Positions 46,587-53,256 of a stretch of DNA of 64,000 bases are shown here, in pieces. Below the pieces are notes generated by a model, which made no database searches, was not told the origin of the DNA, and was given only the letters and a program-made list of their open reading frames with translations. The stretch is from Pararhizobium gei (GTDB lineage Bacteria > Pseudomonadota > Alphaproteobacteria > Rhizobiales > Rhizobiaceae), in the NCBI RefSeq assembly GCF_029223885.1, contig NZ_CP119409.1:2816001-2880000 (forward strand), in the 5' to 3' direction. The position numbers were made by a program, and so were the translations under genes. Within the stretch, counting starts at the first letter, position 1, and each line of letters starts with the position of its first letter.

Positions 46587-46676
46587 GCAGCATTGCTCCG
46601 ACGGAATGGGATTTTGCCCGCTATGTAGGCGAATTATCCCGCCGGAGCAATGAAGAAACCCGCGTCACATCGGCCA

Positions 46677-47438
46677 TCACTGAATCCCGGCGGCATCCAC
46701 CACACCCCTCGGGCACTTGAAATCGGTGCGGCCTGCAGCAAGAACCAGCCCTGAAAGACCGGCAGCGCCGGATACGTCTCCAGAGAGGCCGATCGTCAGC
46801 CCCGTAATGACGTTCCGTGCACCCGCTTTCTCGCAACGCATCCGCACCCGTTCGCCGGCGCCCTCGCCGAAACCTACATCGAACGCCTGCTTGACCTCCG
46901 CTTCCGTCACCTCCCGCCCGATGCGGCCGGAAAACAGCGCCTGCACCGCCGAACCGTTGAGTTCGTCAAGAAAACGCAACTGGGTCTGGAAATAGTGATC
47001 CGCCGTGCCGCCGTAACACGTTCCGCTGCGCAGCCACTGATGACGGTCAAGGCCGGACTGTGTTCCCGGCATGGCCACCTGCAACCTTGCTGCCGTCTCA
47101 GTCGTCATCGCCAGCTGGGGCAACTCCGTCCAGCCGCCCTTCCTGTCGCGCGCCTTGATATCGGCTGCGACCCCGCAATAGCTCTTCTTCATGGGCCAGA
47201 GACCATGGAGGGAAAAATGCGTGGCATCGCGTTGTGCGCCGGCCTGAGCGGCGCATTCCTTGCGCTTCGGCCTCGTCTCGCAAAAGCCCGGCTGCCAGCT
47301 GACGGCAAGAATATAATCGGTTTTTCCCTGTCTCTGCGCCTCTTGCGCGAAAACCGCCGATGCTGACGCTAAAACCATAAAAGCGACGGCAATACTTGTC
47401 TTGAAAAGCAGTGAAACAACTGAGGGGGGTATCGACAT
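46677..47438 (-). CDS. Ribonuclease T2 family protein with divergent CAS-2 motif
   Basis: A 253-residue secreted protein with a signal peptide (about 1-31, ending AVFA). The first conserved active-site segment reads FSLHGLWP, as expected. The second reads HQWLRSGTC where active T2 RNases have HEWxKHGTC, so the catalytic Glu and second His are replaced by Gln and Ser. It has the typical Cys pattern (FCET, ECAA, SYCG, GTC, MRCE, FKCP). Either this subgroup uses another residue or the RNase is inactive and has a binding role. Its gene lies directly beside the Mu-like element. Confidence 0.85.
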   Translation of the reverse strand: MSIPPSVVSLLFKTSIAVAFMVLASASAVFAQEAQRQGKTDYILAVSWQPGFCETRPKRKECAAQAGAQRDATHFSLHGLWPMKKSYCGVAADIKARDRKGGWTELPQLAMTTETAARLQVAMPGTQSGLDRHQWLRSGTCYGGTADHYFQTQLRFLDELNGSAVQALFSGRIGREVTEAEVKQAFDVGFGEGAGERVRMRCEKAGARNVITGLTIGLSGDVSGAAGLSGLVLAAGRTDFKCPRGVVDAAGIQ

Positions 47439-47660
47439 TTTACAGAAGGGAGCTTTCTGTTTCAGAATGCAAGTTCAAAGGGTTATCGATAAACTCGCTC
47501 GCAATGGGATGAAAATCATCCCTCAAAATCCCCCGATAAGCTGTCAAGAATTTGCATTCTGGCGGCATTTTGCCCGCAAAATACTGACGCTTTTCCGCAT
47601 GGACCCGCACTTTTTCCAACAAGTGGAAAATTGCCGGTGATTTGGGGCACTTAGGCGCTG

Positions 47661-48140
47661 TTAGAGGGTCTTACCCACGGAGTGACGCGCCCGTAGAAGG
47701 CCGAGAATGGGAGCGGAAAGTACGCTAGGGGTTTGACCGGAACCCTTGAAATTGAGCTTTTGTCCGGCCGCAAATAGCTCACCGATTTCTCTGTAGAGGC
47801 TAAGTGAAAATCTAACGAGACCTGACTCTGTCAGACCTTCGTTTTTGCAAATCGTTTTGACCGCTTCCATTTCCACCACAGTGAGGATGGCACCTACAGC
47901 GTTCTCCGGCCGGCCGAACAAGAGGTAATTCAAGCTGATGCCTTGATCAAAGGCGACTGCAAACACCACTTCTTTATGAAAGGTGTTCCGGTTGCGCCAG
48001 CGTGTGAAAATGACCTCATCCACACCGATCCGCGCCGCCAATTGTCGGTCAGTCCTGCAATCATAGACTTCCTTAATGCGGTCGATGAGATCGGCAGAGA
48101 TGATCTCAGGATATGGCAGGCGTTCGGCCTTTTGCATCAT
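47661..48140 (-). CDS. CI-repressor-like HTH protein (second regulator of the element)
   Basis: A 159-residue protein. Residues ~15-75 match the phage CI-type HTH pattern: DRIKEVYDCRTDRQLAARIGV, then RWRNRNTFHKEVVFAVAFDQGISLNYLLFG, where the tail resembles the repressor at 55.5 kb (ASWKRRNSIPARHLL..DWVVNGEE). The C-terminal part (VVEMEAVKTICKNEGL..) is helical and unrecognised. I start at the ATG at 48140 because AGGAAAAC precedes it; an ATG eight codons upstream has no such site. It sits at the right (non-repressor) end, a place where Mu carries mom/com or accessory genes. Confidence 0.75.
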   Translation of the reverse strand: MMQKAERLPYPEIISADLIDRIKEVYDCRTDRQLAARIGVDEVIFTRWRNRNTFHKEVVFAVAFDQGISLNYLLFGRPENAVGAILTVVEMEAVKTICKNEGLTESGLVRFSLSLYREIGELFAAGQKLNFKGSGQTPSVLSAPILGLLRARHSVGKTL

Positions 48141-48458
48141 TTTGTTTTCCTGTTTTCTCGTCATCGGATGAAAACACGGGCGAGGTCCTTGGGGTCGCCA
48201 GACTGGCCAGTTGTCCCCGTTGCGTTAGAACGGAAACAACTGCAATGGTGTCTAACGGCGGTAGCTTCTGGACGTTTTCCGATATTCAATTACATTGCTC
48301 TGCGATCAGACACGCGAGACCGGTGATGGGTCATGTTAGCGCTTTGGTGCATAGTAGGCCGGATCACCCCGGCCTTTTGCCCAAGCCCACGCGGATTTGT
48401 GCGACGGGCTTCAGCTAGGTATTAGAGGTTCCGGGCAGCACTGCTGTGGTGACATCCA
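48141..48458. other. Intergenic region with a plus-strand hairpin inside the Mu-like element
   Basis: About 320 bases with no credible protein frame. A 7-bp GC stem (AGGCCGG/CCGGCCT) followed by TTTT at 48356-48378 looks like a weak terminator on the plus strand, although no plus-strand gene precedes it. The upstream region of the CI-like gene at 48140 lies here. Confidence 0.4.
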
Positions 48459-48626
48459 CTATTTGTCCCTCAGGCCGATGAAGATTAGGGCCGCAGTGGT
48501 CGCTAATAAACCGCTTAGTAGCGACACAACTACGTCCGTGGGCACCGCAAGGGAAAGCAATTGCAACAGGCATGCGAGACCGGCAGCGAAGAAAAACGCT
48601 ACGCAAATGATTTGATCCTGGCGCAT
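48459..48626 (-). CDS. Holin-like two-helix membrane protein, 55 aa
   Basis: The frame begins MRQDQIICVAFFFAAGL and ends IGLRDK. It has two hydrophobic helices (about 6-28 and 33-51) joined by a short polar turn (VPTD) and a charged C terminus, the size and layout of small phage holins. Its ATG overlaps the protease stop (TGATG), which supports it as a real late cistron. No endolysin gene is next to it, so a lysis role is unproven; it may be another small membrane protein. Confidence 0.65.
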   Translation of the reverse strand: MRQDQIICVAFFFAAGLACLLQLLSLAVPTDVVVSLLSGLLATTAALIFIGLRDK

Positions 48627-49693
48627 CAAAACTTGCGGGCGGAGCTGGTCCGGTTGACATCCGCCTTCCGGCCCGGCTTTCGGCCTGCCATGTCCAACGC
48701 CGCCGCAAAGCTGATGTTCTCCCGCGCTTCAAGCTCCCGCGCCCGGCGATAGAGTTCGGTTTTTTCCGTATCGACCTCATAGCCTTCCGGAACGGCGATT
48801 TCGGAAACGGCTAGGTTCTCCTCCTCCTCTTGCAGACTGCCGATGTTCACCGCACCAAACGAAACCACCGATGGCTGTTCGCTGAGAATGTCGCGAAGCG
48901 CCTGAAGCATGGGAACCGGCTGTTCGCCTTCCGCGAAACTAACGGTCTGGCTTACGCTGGCGGCGTCGAGGATGGTGACGAAACGGTCGCGGAGGGCCGG
49001 AAGCATCTTGCCTTGCGAGATCAGCGTTTCGGCAAAGTTGACGTTTTCAGCATGCGCGAAACTGCGCTCTTTCTGTTTCCACTCGGCCTGTTGAGCATCG
49101 AACTCGGCCTGCCTTGCGTTAAAGGCTGCTTCCCGCTCGGCAAAGGATGCCTCCCGTTCGGCAAAGCTGGAAGGGCTGGTAGGCGTTACCCGCCCGGCCG
49201 GAACGGTAACACGGCTCCGTGGAGCGCCCGCGAAATGAGCGATGAAGGTGACAGCGTCGTCATCCGCCGCAAACTCCACATTGCGCAGGCCTGAGACGGC
49301 TGGCGCTGCCCCGCCAAGAAACCCGATATGCTTCGGATACCATGTGCCGGGCGACGGGTTAGCGGGCTGGTCGGGCGCAAAAAGCGAGAGCGAGACCTTC
49401 TTGTAAGAACCTTTCCTGACTTCGGCCGCAAAGGCAGGATTGATTTCGCCCACGGTCGCATGAAGCGTCCCGGTCTCATGATCGAAGTCGAATGACTTCG
49501 CCCAGGCATAGGCCGGTGCATCAATCGAAGGGTGACCGACCACAACCGGAGCCGGGCTCAAGTCGTAGTCGTAATTGTCAGCCACGGCCCTGAGATCGGC
49601 AGCGGAATAGCTGAGGGAACCGCCTTCCATGGGCGTGAATGTGCCGGTGCGGAAAACCTCGATGCGAACCGTCGTTTTGTCGGTGCTGGTCAT
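48626..49693 (-). CDS. Mu-like head protease / scaffold protein (gpI type)
   Basis: A 355-residue prohead protease-scaffold fusion. The N-terminal ~160 residues (FRTGTFTPMEGGSLSYSAADL, ..PAPVVVGHPSIDAPAYAWAKSF, KKVSLSLFAP) match the phage Mu I-type protease pattern with a conserved GHP. The middle has a Phe-Ala-Glu-Arg-Glu repeat (SFAEREASFAEREAAFNARQ), a charged coiled coil typical of scaffolds. It begins nine bases after the capsid stop, whereas in Mu the protease is upstream of the capsid. Late morphogenesis partners other than capsid are absent. Confidence 0.82.
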   Translation of the reverse strand: MTSTDKTTVRIEVFRTGTFTPMEGGSLSYSAADLRAVADNYDYDLSPAPVVVGHPSIDAPAYAWAKSFDFDHETGTLHATVGEINPAFAAEVRKGSYKKVSLSLFAPDQPANPSPGTWYPKHIGFLGGAAPAVSGLRNVEFAADDDAVTFIAHFAGAPRSRVTVPAGRVTPTSPSSFAEREASFAEREAAFNARQAEFDAQQAEWKQKERSFAHAENVNFAETLISQGKMLPALRDRFVTILDAASVSQTVSFAEGEQPVPMLQALRDILSEQPSVVSFGAVNIGSLQEEEENLAVSEIAVPEGYEVDTEKTELYRRARELEARENISFAAALDMAGRKPGRKADVNRTSSARKF

Positions 49694-49702
49694 GATTGTT
49701 CC

Positions 49703-50653
49703 TCAAGCCGCCGCCGCGCCAGCATTCTGCCACAGAAAGCCCGACGCGATGCCGGTCAAGACAGGCTCGCGCTCATAGGTCACCCCATAGAGAAAAGACC
49801 GGGTGTCGCCGTCCCAGCGTTCCTGTTCAACGAACGGATGGCCCTTCAGGGTGTAGGTGTAGCCGTAGGACGGCTGTTCCATTCCCATATCGGTTTTCGG
49901 AACATAGGCCAGCACGGCATCCAAACCCCACGCCTCGACAAACGGTGAATTGTCGTCGGGACCGTTGATATAGGCTGCCGTTCCGACCGCAAGGTCTTCG
50001 AGCTCGAAAAGTCCGGCCAGCATCTTGGACGTGATCGATTCAGCGCTGACATATTTGAAGCGGTCAACGATAGTCGGATGTCCCTTCAAGGCGCTGAATA
50101 CATCGCTGCCGATCACCATCGTGTTGGGGTTAAGACCGCAGGAGGTGCGAATTTTCTTCTTGGCAAGCTCGACATCGGCAATCGGCGTACTGTTTGCCCC
50201 CGTCCACCGCGCCGCGCCGACCAGCGCCGTTTTGTTCTCCGCCGCATAGTTCGCGGTATTGCGGGCAATCAGCGCCTGTTCGATTTCCAGCGAAAGCGTC
50301 AGGACATCCATGACGTTGCTGACGGACCGTCTGGAAAGGTCGATGCCGGGAACCACGGCTGCATCGTCCATATGCTCACGCGGCACCACGGCGTCCAGCG
50401 CCTGTTGGGAAAGCGCAAACGGCTTGCCCTTGTAGCCGAACTGGACGCGGCCGACTGAAGCGCCAGGCGCACGCTTCGTGGCGTAGTGCCGGAAGCTTTC
50501 CTTGCCGAACTCAATGACCTGTCCGCCGCGGGCAGGAACGTCAACGGCTGGAAACAGCATATGGCCCACGCGCTGCGCATGGCGGTAGCCCTGCGCAACC
50601 CCAGTCAAGACCGGATCGATAACGCGGGCACCTCTGGTATTGAGGATAGTCAT
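49703..50653 (-). CDS. Phage major capsid protein
   Basis: A 316-residue protein whose pattern fits the capsid proteins of Mu-like (B3/D3112-type) phages: N-terminal VAQGYRHAQRVGHMLFPAVDVPARGGQVIEF, central ALVGAARWTGANSTPIADVELAKKKIRTSCGLNPNTMVIGSDVFSALK (read here in pieces), and C-terminal GVTYEREPVLTGIASGFLW. It lies 26 bases after the Mor-position gene. HK97-fold assignment rests on family resemblance read by eye; a structure-based search would test it. Confidence 0.82.
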   Translation of the reverse strand: MTILNTRGARVIDPVLTGVAQGYRHAQRVGHMLFPAVDVPARGGQVIEFGKESFRHYATKRAPGASVGRVQFGYKGKPFALSQQALDAVVPREHMDDAAVVPGIDLSRRSVSNVMDVLTLSLEIEQALIARNTANYAAENKTALVGAARWTGANSTPIADVELAKKKIRTSCGLNPNTMVIGSDVFSALKGHPTIVDRFKYVSAESITSKMLAGLFELEDLAVGTAAYINGPDDNSPFVEAWGLDAVLAYVPKTDMGMEQPSYGYTYTLKGHPFVEQERWDGDTRSFLYGVTYEREPVLTGIASGFLWQNAGAAAA

Positions 50654-50679
50654 GGTTTTCCCTTCTGTGGAAACTGGAT

Positions 50680-51393
50680 TTAAGCGCCGCTGACGCGGTT
50701 TTCGTTGGCGGAATGAGGCAAGGTGCCGGAATTTGCGGCAAGGCCCGTTAGAGGGCCGTTAGAATTGGCAGGATGCAGCTGCGTCGGCTTCAAGAGAGCT
50801 TGCAGGTTGCCGCTTTTGCGATGTTCATTCATCATCAGCGCAAATTCTGTCGCACTGACATTGAGGCGACGGGCACCCTGAACCCGTGTCATTTCCTTTT
50901 GCCGGACGGTTGCCACGACTGACTCGCAACGCTTGAGAGCGGACGGCTCGATATGGAAATAGAAACGGCGGCTGCGACTGTAGGGGCGGAGCGGAAAGAC
51001 CCCTTGCAGGTCAAGCTTTACAACAAGCTCCCGGAGCCATCTCTCGCTGATACCCAGGTGTTTTGCTACTTCTTTCCGGGTTTTACCCTCACCGGCCGCT
51101 GACCGGATCAATTCAGCCTTCCCGGCGTGGCGGTCTATCGGTAATGCCGGAATGTAGGCAAGGATTGAGGCGAAATCGGTAACAATGGTTTTGGCGTCGT
51201 CCCATCCCATGGCAACCACAAGCCAATGATCGTCATTGAGGCTACGGCGGCAAGGAAACCATATCTCTTCGCCCCCAAATTTCTCTTGCAATTTTACGAA
51301 GAGATCGGCACCCAATAACGCCAATAAGTGGGATGTCACGGTATCGGGATTTTCGGAAACGCCGCCCTTGCTTTGAATGGCACTTTTTTTCAT
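50680..51393 (-). CDS. HTH regulator in the position of Mu Mor/C
   Basis: A 237-residue regulator. The N-terminal helical block LLALLGADLFVKLQEKFGGEEIWFPCR resembles the dimerisation domain of Mor (..LVEAFGG..IYIP). It then has a winged or classic HTH (GKTRKEVAKHLGISERWLRELVVKL, about 105-130) and possibly another (TRVQGARRLNVSATEFALMM). In Mu, Mor activates the middle promoter and C the late promoters; a gene here, right after the early-operon terminator and ahead of capsid, fits that role. The Pro/Asn-rich C-terminal tail is unassigned. Confidence 0.7.
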   Translation of the reverse strand: MKKSAIQSKGGVSENPDTVTSHLLALLGADLFVKLQEKFGGEEIWFPCRRSLNDDHWLVVAMGWDDAKTIVTDFASILAYIPALPIDRHAGKAELIRSAAGEGKTRKEVAKHLGISERWLRELVVKLDLQGVFPLRPYSRSRRFYFHIEPSALKRCESVVATVRQKEMTRVQGARRLNVSATEFALMMNEHRKSGNLQALLKPTQLHPANSNGPLTGLAANSGTLPHSANENRVSGA

Positions 51394-51729
51394 GTCTGGC
51401 CCCAGGGTAGTGCTGCCCCAATAGAACTAGGTTCCGGTGTCCAATCGATCGACCGGAACTCACTTCCGTGCGCGCACACGCGCGCGCGCGACTATGGTGC
51501 GCCAATCACAACGTTCCCTTCGCTGCACTCTCGTTGTGACCGGCATGACGGTCGGGGATTTTCATACTTTCACCCGGCCGTCATGCCACTTGTAAAATCA
51601 GCAAAACAGCCGTCTGCAATCGCGTGGAGCCGATCACCCGGCTCTGCGGTCTGAAAAAAACAAAACGGAGGACCCTGACCTCCGTTAAAAACTCAATGAA
51701 CATCCGCTGATACCCCAATGATACTATCG
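51394..51729. promoter_or_regulatory. Early/late intergenic control region of the Mu-like element
   Basis: About 336 bases between GemA and the Mor-position gene. It holds the early terminator (51653-51686), a 10-bp inverted repeat (GGCATGACGG/CCGTCATGCC, about 51542-51587), another 8-bp one (TCACAACG/CGTTGTGA, about 51504-51539), and a 20-base alternating GC/GT tract at 51469-51489 that could adopt Z-DNA. The two palindromes are candidate late-promoter operators. No ORF is credible. Confidence 0.5.
51653..51686 (-). terminator. Intrinsic terminator of the early (A-B-GemA) operon
   Basis: AACGGAGG / CCTCCGTT with a 7-base loop, followed on the minus strand by TTTTGTTTTTTT. It lies 44 bases past the gemA stop. 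Confidence 0.88.
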
Positions 51730-52152
51730 TCAATGTGGCTGCGATATTTTACGCTCGATCATTTTGGTGAGCGCGCCGATGACTTTTTGAGCTCCGGCAG
51801 CATCAAGCCATTTTGTGCCATGGCCGTGGCTATGCTTCTCCATCCAATGGCGAAGGCTGGTTTCCGTACCGGTCTCATCTGTGAAGTCTGCCCACAGCGC
51901 TGCAATCTTTCGCAATTGGGCTTGAGAGGCCATACCAGGGCGGCGGACGGCATCCTTTCGTTTCGCTGTCGATTGAAAGCCCATCTGCTCGAAATGGGCC
52001 ATCAGCTTCTGGAAGGATTGCGCATTAAGCGCCTTTGCGCTTTCCGATCCGGCAAATCGTAGAAGGGTTGCGCGGTAATCCTCGTCTGTAAGGCCGAGCT
52101 GAGACTTGGCAACACGGAGGATAGAGTAATGTTTGGCAGTGAGGCTGTTCAT
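51730..52152 (-). CDS. gemA: Phage gp16 / GemA family protein
   Basis: A 140-residue protein of the Mu gp16/GemA family (DUF1018): LRVAKSQLGLTDEDYRATLLRFAGSESAKALNAQSFQKLMAHFEQMGF, followed by RRPGMASQAQLRKIAALWADF and a C-terminal LDAAGAQKVIGALTKMIERK. Mu GemA affects host gene expression and DNA supercoiling; here it is the last gene of the early operon. Its ATG overlaps the 87-aa gene upstream by four bases. Confidence 0.85.
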   Translation of the reverse strand: MNSLTAKHYSILRVAKSQLGLTDEDYRATLLRFAGSESAKALNAQSFQKLMAHFEQMGFQSTAKRKDAVRRPGMASQAQLRKIAALWADFTDETGTETSLRHWMEKHSHGHGTKWLDAAGAQKVIGALTKMIERKISQPH

Positions 52153-52412
52153 TCCTTGAAGAGCTCCAGTTTCTCGACGTTATCCAAAAGAGGCTGCGTT
52201 CTCTGGGCAAGCATGCGCACTATTGCTACGGGAAACCGCGCTAGCTCTGACGGAGGGTTTGCTTTGTCGGCATTATCTAACCAAAGCTGTTCACAGCCCC
52301 ATGCGAGCGCCTGCAGGTCCCAATGCAGATCGTTGATTCCCTTGTCGAGGTTGTAAACTGGCTCATTTAAGCAGCCCTTGAGCTTGGGGGCCGACTTCGT
52401 GTTCGGGGTCAT
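52149..52412 (-). CDS. Hypothetical phage protein, 87 aa
   Basis: The frame starts MTPNTKSAPKLKGCLNEPVYNL with AGGAG nine to ten bases upstream, and ends LDNVEKLELFKE. It is acidic and mostly helical (DKGINDLHWDLQALAWGCEQLWL), with no signal peptide or membrane segment. It has no recognised family. It sits between MuB and GemA, where transposable phages carry small early genes that influence host nucleases or recombination (Mu Gam, Kil), but neither is recognisable here. Confidence 0.65.
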   Translation of the reverse strand: MTPNTKSAPKLKGCLNEPVYNLDKGINDLHWDLQALAWGCEQLWLDNADKANPPSELARFPVAIVRMLAQRTQPLLDNVEKLELFKE

Positions 52413-52494
52413 CTGGCATTTCTCCTGGTTTAAGGAAAGAGAAGCGCAACACGATACAAATGCGCGGTTGGGTAGGAATTCGAGACGAAGCCGC

Positions 52495-53256
52495 TCAGTC
52501 TGGAGACAGCATCTGCCGAGCTTTTTTGGAGCCAAACGAATATTCTGCGGCCGCTTTGATTTGGCCGACCTTTATTGAGCCGCTTCCGCCTACGATCAGG
52601 CGCGCGGCATCCAGAAGCTGGGCGGCTTCACGCATAGACGTTCTCATCCCGTAGCTTGTGAGTGCGTCGAAAGCCTCTATGCCTTCCACACCCCGCTCGA
52701 TGCCAAACAGGACGAAATCGTGCGGCTCCATGACGGTGAGACTGACTTCCTTGCCGATGCGGCTGCTTATTTGGTCGAACGTGGAAGCGCGTGTACGGGT
52801 CTTTTTCGCGACCTCGTTGTTGCCGCATAGGATGATCGGCAGGCCGTAATTTTCCCACAGGTCGAAAATCTCGCGCAACGTGTCGAGGTTCATGCGGTGG
52901 GCTTCATCAATGAAAAGGTACGTCCCTTCTGATGCCCGCTCCCGGATGCCAGTCGTTATTGCTGAGTAAACTTCGTAGGAGGTCCGCCCGAAAACGTGTA
53001 TGTTCATGGCATCCGCGATGAGCCGCATCATCTGCAGGAGGTGTTTCTGCATCCCGGATGCGCTGATGAGAACGGCGTTCGGGTCGTTCCAGTGCAGCTT
53101 GTTCAGCGCCGTGGTTTTACCGAGGCCAGCCGGCCCACGAATAACCGATGGATATTTAACGGTCAGAGTGTAATCGACAGCCGACTTTACCCGCTTATAT
53201 ATACTTGTTTCCACAAAGCCTTTTGGTGGAGCGAGAGGCTTCATCACGACGCCCAT
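52495..53256 (-). CDS. MuB-like transposition ATPase
   Basis: A 253-residue AAA+ protein that in Mu binds target DNA and activates the MuA transposome. Walker A GPAGLGKTT at residues 41-49 and Walker B YLFIDEAH at 113-120, with sensor-like LCGNNEV after it. The C-terminal domain (REAAQLLDAARLIVGGSGSIKVG) is the helical part that in MuB binds DNA and MuA. It overlaps the MuA 3' end by 13 bases. It lacks the long N-terminal HTH tail of E. coli phage MuB. Confidence 0.9.
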   Translation of the reverse strand: MGVVMKPLAPPKGFVETSIYKRVKSAVDYTLTVKYPSVIRGPAGLGKTTALNKLHWNDPNAVLISASGMQKHLLQMMRLIADAMNIHVFGRTSYEVYSAITTGIRERASEGTYLFIDEAHRMNLDTLREIFDLWENYGLPIILCGNNEVAKKTRTRASTFDQISSRIGKEVSLTVMEPHDFVLFGIERGVEGIEAFDALTSYGMRTSMREAAQLLDAARLIVGGSGSIKVGQIKAAAEYSFGSKKARQMLSPD

